Assembly (NCBI GenBank): GCA_947440875.1
Contig: CANETG010000031.1
Location: 1 to 16,336, forward strand
Length of the DNA: 16,336 bases
DNA from: Bacteriovoracaceae bacterium
GTDB taxonomy: Bacteria; Bdellovibrionota; Bacteriovoracia; Bacteriovoracales; Bacteriovoracaceae
Direction of reading: 5' to 3'
Part shown: positions 1 to 7,101 of the stretch, in pieces
How the letters are laid out: each line of letters begins with the position of its first letter
Position numbering within the stretch: the first letter of the stretch is position 1
Translations under genes and position numbers: made by a program
The notes under the pieces: model-generated
Database searches by the model: none
Told to the model about the DNA's origin: nothing
The model's input: the letters and a program-made list of their open reading frames with translations, nothing else

Positions 1-1622
1 GTGGCTTCATTAGATCTATCGTCATTATTACATTAGCGACGAGTCTCCTAAACCTCGGTGTTCCCCTCGCCGTCCAGACTATCATTAATTCCATCGGGGT
101 AAGAACGATGGCCCAGCCGCTGATAGTCCTTTGCTTACTGCTCTTATTCATCCTGTCTTGCAGTGGTGTCCTCCAGACGATTCAAACTTATACCGTTGAG
201 ATTCTTCAGCGAAGACTTTTTGTTCGCTATGGATTTGTCATCGCAGAAAGGATTGCCAAGTATCAGGATCAGAAGTTCCGCTCCGCTAATTCTCCCGACC
301 TCATCAATCGCTATTTTGATATCATCGTCATGCAGTCACAGATGGTGGTCTTCTTCGTGAACGGATTCGGATTCATCATCCAGTTCATCATTGGCTTTAC
401 TCTTCTCGCTTTTTATCATCCTTACTTCTTAGGCTTCGCTGGGTTTATGGCACAGTTTCTGGTCGTCAACTGGATGCTCTTTGGTCCCGGTGGGGTTAAG
501 GCCGGTTCTCCTGAAGCAGACGGAAAATATGATGTCGTCAGTTGGGTGGAGGAGATGAGTCGTGTGAGAAATGTTTTTTCTTCCGACAGAGGTCGAGATT
601 TTTCTTATGGAAAGATGAATCACCTTTTTAATCGCTGGTTGGATGTCAGAAATAATCTTTTCAATTTCCAGTTTCGTCAGCACATCGGACTCCAGGTTTT
701 TGGTGTCGTGATGAACGTCCTTCTCTTGGCCCTGGGAGGGTATCTCGTACTTCGCGGTGAGCTCTCGGCCGGGCAGCTCGTGGCTGCCGCACTCGTAGTG
801 AATAGTATCATTGCGAGTCTTCCGAATCTTCAGAACTTTTTCTTCAGTACCTATAACTACAGCACATCGCTGGACATGATTGCCCGCTTTTATGATTATC
901 CGCTCGAGCAAGTCAAAGAAAAAGCTTTGATGCCAGATAAGTTGGACTTTGAGTTAAGTAACCTAACTTTCGAGCCAAACTACAGCTTTCATTTCGGTTT
1001 CAAAGAAGGAACTAAAAATTTGATTCTGGTGAAAAGCTTTTCTTCGATGACTCACATCTACGAAGCCATCATGGGAAATAGCGGTCATAAATCTGGTTTT
1101 GTGAAATTCAACGGTTCACTCCTTGAAGATCTCGATATCAGTCAAATCAGAAATCACATCCAAATTGTTGCCCACGATCAGTTTTTTTCGGCCACAGTCA
1201 GAGAGAATCTCGTGGGCCTTGGTATCGGTCGTGAATTTAGTGAAACAGAGATCCAAGATGTACTCATGAAGACGGGACTCTTCGAAAACATTGAAGCACT
1301 CCCGGACAGGCTTGAAACGAAAATCAGGCCGAATGGTTTTCCATTCACGAAGTCACAACTTCTTGCTCTTCAAGTTGCGCGTGCTCTTCTCCTCAGACCT
1401 CGAATTCTTTTTGTCACTCCGGATTATGAGCAGATCTCCACTTATAAAAGAAAACTCATCTACCACGAACTTCTCAGTAAAAATAACAAGTGGACTCTCC
1501 TCTTTTTTACCCAGAGATTTTATAAAGGGGATTACGATCGGATGCTTATGCTCGAAAGAGCGAGTGTAAAAGAACTCGCCAACGAAAATGACCTTCTGAA
1601 GGAGATCGAAAATTATGGGTGA
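1..1622 (+). CDS. ABC-exporter-type membrane protein with degenerate ATPase domain (5' partial)
   Basis: This is the inner-membrane component of a type I-like export operon. The reading frame is open from base 3 (frame of the ATG at 108) and reads as exporter sequence before that ATG (SLLNLGVPLAVQTIINS), so the gene starts outside the window and 108 is internal. Several hydrophobic segments form an ABC type-1 membrane domain up to about base 880. The rest aligns by eye with an ABC ATPase domain, but its motifs are gone. The Walker A site (1029-1055) has no GxxGxGK[ST], the Q-loop Gln is His (1173-1175), LSGGQ is FTKSQ (1344-1358), the Walker B Asp-Glu is Thr-Pro (1416-1421), and the switch His is Gln (1512-1514). 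The frame is unbroken, so this is not simple decay. It overlaps the HlyD gene by 8 bases. Likely role: a non-hydrolysing half of a heterodimer, or a scaffold. The architecture is clear; the function is inferred. Confidence 0.85.
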   Translation, partial: GFIRSIVIITLATSLLNLGVPLAVQTIINSIGVRTMAQPLIVLCLLLLFILSCSGVLQTIQTYTVEILQRRLFVRYGFVIAERIAKYQDQKFRSANSPDLINRYFDIIVMQSQMVVFFVNGFGFIIQFIIGFTLLAFYHPYFLGFAGFMAQFLVVNWMLFGPGGVKAGSPEADGKYDVVSWVEEMSRVRNVFSSDRGRDFSYGKMNHLFNRWLDVRNNLFNFQFRQHIGLQVFGVVMNVLLLALGGYLVLRGELSAGQLVAAALVVNSIIASLPNLQNFFFSTYNYSTSLDMIARFYDYPLEQVKEKALMPDKLDFELSNLTFEPNYSFHFGFKEGTKNLILVKSFSSMTHIYEAIMGNSGHKSGFVKFNGSLLEDLDISQIRNHIQIVAHDQFFSATVRENLVGLGIGREFSETEIQDVLMKTGLFENIEALPDRLETKIRPNGFPFTKSQLLALQVARALLLRPRILFVTPDYEQISTYKRKLIYHELLSKNNKWTLLFFTQRFYKGDYDRMLMLERASVKELANENDLLKEIENYG

Positions 1623-2706
1623 TCAAAATAAACAGCCCTTCTACGAGGGCAGACTGGAAGCCAAGAAAGAATTATTTGCGGACACCCCTCAGCACATGAT
1701 GGATCTTCATGAACTCCCGGATGTGGCGAAAATGCTCACCCGCCTGGTTGTCGTTTTCTTCCTCTTCATGATGATTTTTCTGATCGCTATTCCATGGGTC
1801 CAAACGGCCGATGGCGGTGGGAAAGTCATGGCCTACCTTCCTCAGGACCGAGTGCAGAATATTCACGCAAGTGTGTCAGGACGAATTAAGAAGTGGTTCG
1901 TCAGAGAAGGATCTTTCGTCAAAAAGGGTGATCCCATTCTTGAGATCATCGACATCGATCCTAACTATATGGCACGACTTAAAACTGAGTTTGATGCCGT
2001 GAAAAGCCAGTACGATGCTGCGACCGCAGTCGCCAGTACGGCGAAATACGATTTTGATCGTCAGCAGGATCTCTTTAAGCGCGGCATCTCTTCCCGAAAA
2101 GACATGGAGCAAGCGATCATTGCGTATAAAAATGCCCAATCCGGTGAAGCTCAGGCACTCGCAAACTATACTCAGATGCAATCAAAATTCACCCGGCAGG
2201 AGTCGCAGCTCATTACTGCTCCGGTAGACGGCACCATTGTCAGACTTCAAGTAGGAACAAGTTCCGTTGTCGTCAATCAGGGACAAGTTCTCGCTGTCTT
2301 CGTCCCAAAGAGTGATCAACTTTCAGTTCAGCTTTACATCAGAGGGCGAGATCTTCCTCTGGTTCATGAAGGAAGAAAAGCGCGACTTCAGTTTGAAGGA
2401 TGGCCCGCGATTCAGTTCTCGGGGTGGCCTTCAGTGGCCGTCGGAACATTCGGTGGAGTCGTGACCTTCATCGATCAGACGGCTACGACCGAAGGATTAT
2501 TTCGCGTCATTATTGTTCCAGAGAAAGGTCAGACGTGGCCTGATCCAAGATTTATCCGTCAGGGGACGAGAGTCAATGGATGGATTCTTCTTAACAACGT
2601 CGCTCTCGGTTACGAACTCTGGAGACAGTTCAACGGATTCCCACCGTCGATCGAAGAAGCTCCAGGAATTAAACTCGAATCATCTAGCCAGGATATCCCG
2701 GAATGA
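1615..2706 (+). CDS. HlyD-family periplasmic adaptor (membrane fusion protein)
   Basis: This adaptor should link the inner-membrane exporter to the TolC-type channel across the periplasm. The 363-residue protein has a cytoplasmic N-terminus (about 1-42), one membrane helix (about 43-61), a first half of a biotinyl-lipoyl domain (about 80-112, with SGRIKKWFVREGSFVKKGD), an alpha-helical hairpin (about 118-195), the second lipoyl half (ITAPVDGTIVRLQVG, about 200-215) and a C-terminal beta region. That region contains two Gly-Trp-Pro segments near 262-272 and a conserved-looking tail (LGYELWRQFNGFPPS). The start ATG lies inside the end of the upstream gene (ATGGGTGA overlap) and the stop overlaps the next start (ATGA), so the three genes are probably one translationally coupled transcript. 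The length is typical of short HlyD proteins. The family is confident; the cargo is unknown. Confidence 0.92.
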   Translation: MGDQNKQPFYEGRLEAKKELFADTPQHMMDLHELPDVAKMLTRLVVVFFLFMMIFLIAIPWVQTADGGGKVMAYLPQDRVQNIHASVSGRIKKWFVREGSFVKKGDPILEIIDIDPNYMARLKTEFDAVKSQYDAATAVASTAKYDFDRQQDLFKRGISSRKDMEQAIIAYKNAQSGEAQALANYTQMQSKFTRQESQLITAPVDGTIVRLQVGTSSVVVNQGQVLAVFVPKSDQLSVQLYIRGRDLPLVHEGRKARLQFEGWPAIQFSGWPSVAVGTFGGVVTFIDQTATTEGLFRVIIVPEKGQTWPDPRFIRQGTRVNGWILLNNVALGYELWRQFNGFPPSIEEAPGIKLESSSQDIPE

Positions 2707-4097
2707 AGAAGTGTCTATTTATACTGTTGATAACAGGCCATGCTTACGGAGCCATCTCCCCCTCTCAAGTCAAAGAGAGCGCTTTAAAATTTCACCCGAC
2801 TGTTCTTGCAGCGATGGAAAGAATGCTCGCGGGAGAAGAATCCATTACCGGTGCCAAAGGTGCCTTTGATGCCAAAGCCGTTTCTGATTACCGAAGACAA
2901 TTGAAAGGTGATTACAAAACAACTGTGGCGCGTTCGTTTCTCGTGAAACCACTCGGGCTTGCCAACTCAAAGATTTATGCCGGTGCTGAAGAAGTCAGTA
3001 ATTCAGCTGGAAGACTCTCACCGGTCTATAATACTGGAAACCCTGCGACCACTGGTCAACCCGGTATTTACTCTGTCCTCGGACTTCAATTATCTTTATG
3101 GAAAAACCTCACCCTTGATCCTTCACGGGCGGCTCTTAAAACTGCTCGATTCGATGCCACCATAGCCAAGGCCCAAAAAAAATTAACGGAATTAGACATT
3201 GGACGATTGGGACAGCTCGCTTACTGGGAGTGGGTCACAGCTCAGAAAGTAAAAAATGCGTATGAAGAGCTTCTGAAAAATGGCGAAACGAGAAACCAAT
3301 ATCTCGAAGCACGGACAAAGAAAGGTGACATCGCGCAAATTGTGGTCACCGAAAATGAGCAATATGTCGCAAGCAGAAAAGGCTCACTTCAAGCAGCCAG
3401 AGAGAGACTACTTCGTGCTGAATACGCCCTGTCCATGTTTCACAGAGATGAAAATGGAGAACCCATCATTCTTGCATCTGGAGAAGCGTTTGAAGATTAT
3501 CCAGCGAACTTAGCTGATTTTTTGAAAGACATTGATCTCAATTCCGATATCGAAGAATTAATTAAAAAGCGGCCGGACATGAAAAACCTTGAGACTTATG
3601 TCAATAAGACGGAGGTTTATTTGGAGCTCGCCAAACAAGACTTAAGACCACAAGTTGATGTCTCGACGGAGTACTACAAAAGATCTGCAGCCGGAACAAA
3701 CATGCCTGACGATTATTTAATGGTCCTAGCTCAAGTGAGTATTCCGATTGAAAGAAATTTAGGAAACGGAAACATCGCTGCTGCTCGTGCGCGCCAGATG
3801 GTGGCGCAAAGAGAACTGAGCTACGGTCTTCAGTCTTATAAGTATGAAGTCATGGCCTCGCGCAAAGCACTGCTCCTTCAATTAGAGCAAGTGACTCAGT
3901 CTGAAATTGAATTTACGAAATCCAAAGAGCTCGTGACCTCAGAATCCTACAAATTCAAATCTGGCGGAGGGAATTTGTTTTTAGTGAACATTAGAGAACA
4001 AGCGCAGGCCAGTGCCGAAGCATCCTTTCACGAATCACGGCTGCGATTTATGAATACACTTCTCAATTACAAAGCGCTCGTCAGTACTTCAGAATAA
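2703..4097 (+). CDS. TolC-family outer-membrane efflux/export channel
   Basis: This is the outer-membrane channel of the tripartite exporter. The 464-residue protein begins with a short signal peptide (probable cleavage after HAYG, about residue 16). It has two helical TolC-type repeats: long Ala/Glu/Lys-rich helices, a KKRPDMKNLE segment at the start of the second repeat, a beta-strand stretch (QVDVSTEYY) and, near the C-terminus, FKSGGGNLFLVN, matching the position of the usual Tyr-x-x-Gly segment of the family. The cysteine at residue 4 lies too early to be a lipobox. The start overlaps the HlyD stop by ATGA, and the gene ends at a strong hairpin terminator. Length is normal for TolC proteins. 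The family call is confident; the partner assignment rests on operon structure. Confidence 0.92.
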   Translation: MKKCLFILLITGHAYGAISPSQVKESALKFHPTVLAAMERMLAGEESITGAKGAFDAKAVSDYRRQLKGDYKTTVARSFLVKPLGLANSKIYAGAEEVSNSAGRLSPVYNTGNPATTGQPGIYSVLGLQLSLWKNLTLDPSRAALKTARFDATIAKAQKKLTELDIGRLGQLAYWEWVTAQKVKNAYEELLKNGETRNQYLEARTKKGDIAQIVVTENEQYVASRKGSLQAARERLLRAEYALSMFHRDENGEPIILASGEAFEDYPANLADFLKDIDLNSDIEELIKKRPDMKNLETYVNKTEVYLELAKQDLRPQVDVSTEYYKRSAAGTNMPDDYLMVLAQVSIPIERNLGNGNIAAARARQMVAQRELSYGLQSYKYEVMASRKALLLQLEQVTQSEIEFTKSKELVTSESYKFKSGGGNLFLVNIREQAQASAEASFHESRLRFMNTLLNYKALVSTSE

Positions 4098-4100
4098 AAA

Positions 4101-4126
4101 AAGGCCGCTTTCACGGCCTTCATTTT
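4101..4126. terminator. bidirectional rho-independent terminator
   Basis: A perfect 7-bp stem (AAGGCCG at 4101-4107, CGGCCTT at 4114-4120) has a 6-base loop. A T-run follows on the + strand (4122-4126), and an A-run precedes it (4096-4102) that gives a U-tract on the minus strand. It sits between two convergent genes and can end both the export operon and the minus-strand gene that stops at 4140. Confidence 0.9.
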
Positions 4127-4139
4127 TAGTTTTAACTTT

Positions 4140-5180
4140 CTATTTAATTTTCCAAGAGAACCACGCCCCGAGATATGCCGAGCGCATTGAGAGTGGGATA
4201 TCGTCAACAAAGACACCCAGGTAAGGCATGATATTTAACGTCGGAGTGACATCGCGGCCAACGGCCAACATCACATCTTGATAAACGTCGCGGTAGTTTG
4301 GTTTCTGTCTAAGACCAATGTCTTCATCTCTCTTATTGTTCTCGATCATGCTCTGGTAGTAGACCTGAATTTTTGTTTTCTCATTCGGAGCGTATGAAAT
4401 GTACGGGGACGTGTAATAGCGAAGACGGGAGTTTCTGTATCGGTCCTCGTAGATCCACCATCTCTGCTGAGCAATTAAACCTAACTGCCACGTAGGATTT
4501 GGATCATAGGTGATGAAATGAATGACTTCGAACTGATGAGTCAGATCGCCGAAAGTTCCGTTCGTGTTATTGCGTGAGAAATGCGAAGTCGGAAGTCTCA
4601 TCGCTGGACGAGCAAACCAGTTAAACTTTTTATCTTCCGAAGTAACGATGGAACCAGCAAAACCCACGAGGAAGTCTTCGATTCCAAGCAGGGCGCGGTC
4701 TTCTCCCGCTGAGCGATTCATATCAACTGGGTTATCGAGATAGACAGTCCATCTTGGGATGAAGACGAATTTCATGATCCAACCGAAATCGTAGGCGAAG
4801 TTCACCTGGTTCCAGATGTTCATCGCATACGTATCACAGTTCTTACGGCATTTTCTTTCAGTGTCTCCGAACGCGGGAGAAGTGGCAGCGTTGGCAGAAT
4901 TCCAATCTTCTAAAGTAGGAGAAGTATAAACTCCAAAATAACCGATCGAGAGGCGGTCGTAAAATCTCTGAAAGGGAGACTTGGTTGTTGCTTCGGTCGT
5001 CGCAACAGATTGCGTACTCGTTTGAGTGGGGGGGGCAGTCTTTGTTTTAACAGCGGGTTTAGCAGTGGCTTTTGAAGCCGCTGGTTTTGGCTGAACTCGT
5101 CTCGTCCGATTCGTTTGCCCCATGGCAGAGAAACTAACGAGGGAACTCAAGAGCATGGTTAAGAGAAAAGAACTTTTCAT
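4140..5180 (-). CDS. exported outer-membrane beta-barrel-like protein with Thr/Pro/Lys linker
   Basis: I do not recognise a named family. The 346-residue protein has a signal peptide (about 1-21, cleavage near SFSAMG), then a low-complexity linker of Lys, Pro, Ala and Thr (about 24-67), then a body of alternating aromatic and polar strands (WQLGLIAQQRWWIY, LRYYTSPYISYAP, TKIQVYYQSM) typical of outer-membrane beta barrels. It ends in LGAWFSWKIK, a strand-like C-terminus, though not with the usual final Phe. A CRKNC pair (Cys111, Cys115) may form a disulfide. The linker contains an uninterrupted run of eight C (coding strand, 5028-5035). A candidate promoter lies at 5229-5256 and an AAGGAAGG ribosome site about 10 bases before ATG. 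A porin or surface protein is an inference from composition. Confidence 0.8.
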   Translation of the reverse strand: MKSSFLLTMLLSSLVSFSAMGQTNRTRRVQPKPAASKATAKPAVKTKTAPPTQTSTQSVATTEATTKSPFQRFYDRLSIGYFGVYTSPTLEDWNSANAATSPAFGDTERKCRKNCDTYAMNIWNQVNFAYDFGWIMKFVFIPRWTVYLDNPVDMNRSAGEDRALLGIEDFLVGFAGSIVTSEDKKFNWFARPAMRLPTSHFSRNNTNGTFGDLTHQFEVIHFITYDPNPTWQLGLIAQQRWWIYEDRYRNSRLRYYTSPYISYAPNEKTKIQVYYQSMIENNKRDEDIGLRQKPNYRDVYQDVMLAVGRDVTPTLNIMPYLGVFVDDIPLSMRSAYLGAWFSWKIK

Positions 5181-5228
5181 AGCGGATCAGCCTTCCTTAC
5201 AATCATTAAAATTTGCAAATACCTATCG

Positions 5229-5256
5229 ATTCTAAGCAAAGTTGCTTTGAACTCAA
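5229..5256 (-). promoter_or_regulatory. sigma70-type promoter for the outer-membrane protein gene
   Basis: On the minus strand TTGAGT (5256-5251) and TAGAAT (5234-5229) are separated by 16 bases. Predicted transcription start is near 5222, about 40 bases before the ATG at 5180. Matches are 4/6 and 5/6 to consensus; prediction only. Confidence 0.5.
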
Positions 5257-5339
5257 AGAATAATCGATTGTTCCCATAGACTTTCTTAAAAGACAATTTG
5301 AAATTGGTGTGGTGCAATACTGACACCAAGAGGCCAAAG

Positions 5340-5585
5340 ATGAGCGCAGAAAAACGACAAATTCTTACTTCCTTCTTCGAATCTCTCGAGAAACTCGACT
5401 CTGAAGCAATGATGGCTCTCGTCGAAAAACAACTTTCTGATGAAGACGTTGAGACTTTTGTTCAGCACATCGAACAGTTTTATGGGATCAATGATGATGA
5501 AGAATTAGGAATGCTCGCTCAGCTCATGGTCACTGGTTATCTAGCAGCCAAACACGAAGATTCTTTGAAAGGTGCTAAGCACTGA
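5340..5585 (+). CDS. small acidic helical protein of unknown function
   Basis: An 81-residue protein rich in Glu and Asp, with no signal peptide or membrane segment. It looks all-helical (SFFESLEKLDSEAMMALVEK, then VETFVQHIEQFYGI, then an Ala/Leu helix). I chose the ATG at 5340 over the upstream in-frame TTG at 5298 because AAGAGG lies six bases before it (5328-5333) and the extra 14 codons look unlike the rest. It stands alone between a divergent gene on its left and a convergent gene whose stop is only three bases away. No family recognised; a small regulatory or adaptor protein is possible but not shown. Confidence 0.75.
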   Translation: MSAEKRQILTSFFESLEKLDSEAMMALVEKQLSDEDVETFVQHIEQFYGINDDEELGMLAQLMVTGYLAAKHEDSLKGAKH

Positions 5586-5588
5586 TTC

Positions 5589-6398
5589 TTAAATTTTTGC
5601 TTCAAGGTCATACTGAATTTGGATCCAGAAACGACGAATGCAGGCGAGCTCTTGGAAGTAATACCAAAGAGATTCCATCGATCCACTGACGCTCGATTTT
5701 TTAGCGAGTAATCTGAAAAGCTCAGAGAGCCCATCCCCGATCACACCCATTTCAAAAAGATCCTGAATATCTTGGATCAGAAGATTATCCTGTTCCTCGA
5801 AGATCACACGATTCGGCTCATTTTGAATCGAAAGCTGAAGGCCTGTTGAGCTCAGGAGCTCTCCGAATTCAAGAAAACTTTTCACCGCGAGTTTTCGGTC
5901 CCCGAGCGGCCCGAGCTTCACAGCTCCCCCTTCAAGAGAACTCGAAAGATTGAAAGCGACTTGAAGTGAATTCTCTCGTCTCGTCATCCACCAGCTAAAC
6001 CCTGGATCCGAAAGATTGCACATCATTTCTTCATCGATCGGATACCGGCGATTGTTCAGTTGATCGTGAATCACTTCTGCCTGATAATGATTTTCCACAA
6101 TGAAGAAACGAAGCCGTGTCTCAATCTCATCCGATTCTCCGTCAACGAGTCTGAGACTCGGATAGTCTTCCGGATTTTCCAAAATTTTTAAATAATCTTC
6201 GCGGATGTTTTGAGAGACGAATGTACGAATAACAAAAACGGATGGGCTTTTTTGGATGTGGTAAAGGATCCCCGGATCTGTGGGGAGACCGGGACGAACT
6301 AAGTCCGACGGGAAACTTTGAGGATCAGCGTTTACTTTCTGAAAGTTTTCATGAAAGTGTTGAAACGTTTCCTGCACCATCTGTTCGATCTCATCCAT
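5589..6398 (-). CDS. uncharacterised cytoplasmic protein, second gene of the yggT-like operon
   Basis: I do not recognise this 269-residue protein. It has no signal peptide or membrane helix, is moderately acidic and mixes helices and strands. Visible points are an N-terminal helical part (MDEIEQMVQETFQHF), a central Trp-Trp (FSWWMTRREN, about 134-143) and a helical C-terminal third (LFRLLAKKSS, SLWYYFQELACIRRFW). It follows the YggT-like gene with a nine-base gap, and GGAAG sits just before its ATG, so the two are probably co-transcribed. Its 3' end faces the small acidic gene with only three bases between stop codons and no terminator hairpin visible there. Function unknown. Confidence 0.75.
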   Translation of the reverse strand: MDEIEQMVQETFQHFHENFQKVNADPQSFPSDLVRPGLPTDPGILYHIQKSPSVFVIRTFVSQNIREDYLKILENPEDYPSLRLVDGESDEIETRLRFFIVENHYQAEVIHDQLNNRRYPIDEEMMCNLSDPGFSWWMTRRENSLQVAFNLSSSLEGGAVKLGPLGDRKLAVKSFLEFGELLSSTGLQLSIQNEPNRVIFEEQDNLLIQDIQDLFEMGVIGDGLSELFRLLAKKSSVSGSMESLWYYFQELACIRRFWIQIQYDLEAKI

Positions 6399-6407
6399 TT
6401 TTCTTCC

Positions 6408-6629
6408 TTAAAGTATCTGACGAAGAATCTGTATTCCAAAAATCACGATCATCGGACATGGATCGAGGGGTAAATCCCGCGGTAAAAGATCGCGGATCGG
6501 CTTCTGGGGAGCATCGGCAATTTTATGAAGAGTCTGCGCCCACTCGTGTCTACGAAGGTCAGGGGCGTAGCTCATGATCACATCAGCGAAGATAACGAGC
6601 GTAAATATCTGCAGGATTCCATCGATCAT
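6408..6629 (-). CDS. YggT-family small membrane protein
   Basis: A 73-residue protein with two hydrophobic helices (about 2-19 and 59-72) around a polar segment. The C-terminal part (RDLLPRDLPLDPCPMIVIFG) matches my memory of the YggT family pattern, in which a 'P(I/L)R..LP..GG.DLSP' stretch precedes the last helix. YggT proteins are usually about 90 residues with one repeat, so this is a short member. YggT proteins are inner-membrane proteins of poorly defined role, often near cell-division or proline-metabolism genes; neither neighbour type is seen here. It leads a two-gene operon with the 269-residue protein. Confidence 0.7.
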   Translation of the reverse strand: MIDGILQIFTLVIFADVIMSYAPDLRRHEWAQTLHKIADAPQKPIRDLLPRDLPLDPCPMIVIFGIQILRQIL

Positions 6630-6695
6630 TAGTCTCTATTTTGGGCCATAAGAATTTGAAAGGAAAGAAAAAAGCGCGGGGTGTATTTTGCGAGG

Positions 6696-6725
6696 AAAAG
6701 ACTTACTCGGCCTTGAGTAAGTCTT
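6696..6725 (-). terminator. probable rho-independent terminator after the PepD operon
   Basis: A perfect 11-bp stem (6698-6708 with 6715-6725, arm AAGACTTACTC) has a GGCCTT loop, 25 bases past the stop of the four-helix membrane protein. On the minus strand the U-tract is short (four bases, partly inside the stem), so termination may be incomplete. Confidence 0.6.
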
Positions 6726-6750
6726 AGAGCTCTATTTCAAAGAAAGACTG

Positions 6751-7101
6751 TTACTCCATTTTGTAGTTGGCAAGCGCACTTGCCACGACAAAGAGAATGA
6801 TCGAGATAAAATAAGCCGGTCGGCCGTATTTTGGGAAGCGCTTAGCGATCACCGCTCCGCCGATTCCGATGATAAACCAAATCGCCATTTTCACTTGAAT
6901 CCACAGAGGCCAGCCGCCTTTGTGACCGATCCCAAGACGCGCCATGAGCCCCATCCCGCCGACGAGGACAAGAAGAGTCGCGATCCCCGTCATGATTTTA
7001 ATGTGCTTGGCTTGCACACCATAAAAACTGATCCCGAGCCCAGAGAGCAGGATCATGATCGAGGTGAGGTGGATGATTTTGTAGTTTTCGTAAGTGATCA
7101 T
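6751..7101 (-). CDS. small four-helix membrane protein, coupled to pepD
   Basis: A 116-residue protein with four hydrophobic segments (about 9-28, 35-54, 68-86, 95-111) and little else. His11 and a His-Lys pair in the first loops, plus the motif GGWPLWIQVKMAIW before the third helix, are the most distinctive points. The layout resembles small SirB/CopD-like four-helix proteins, but I cannot confirm a family. Its ATG overlaps the pepD stop by ATGA, so it is probably translated from the same message. A hairpin follows its stop. Function unknown; a physical link to peptide metabolism is not shown. Confidence 0.75.
   Translation of the reverse strand: MITYENYKIIHLTSIMILLSGLGISFYGVQAKHIKIMTGIATLLVLVGGMGLMARLGIGHKGGWPLWIQVKMAIWFIIGIGGAVIAKRFPKYGRPAYFISIILFVVASALANYKME

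Noticed and set aside
108..110. ATG at 108 as the start of the ABC-type gene
   Set aside because: The same frame is open back to base 3 and reads as exporter membrane-domain sequence, so the start lies outside the window.
429..911. 160-codon minus-strand frame within the ABC-type gene
   Set aside because: Antisense to clear membrane-domain coding sequence, with no signals of its own.
5298..5339. TTG start giving 14 extra residues to the small acidic protein
   Set aside because: A good ribosome site precedes the ATG at 5340, none the TTG, and the extra residues do not resemble the rest.
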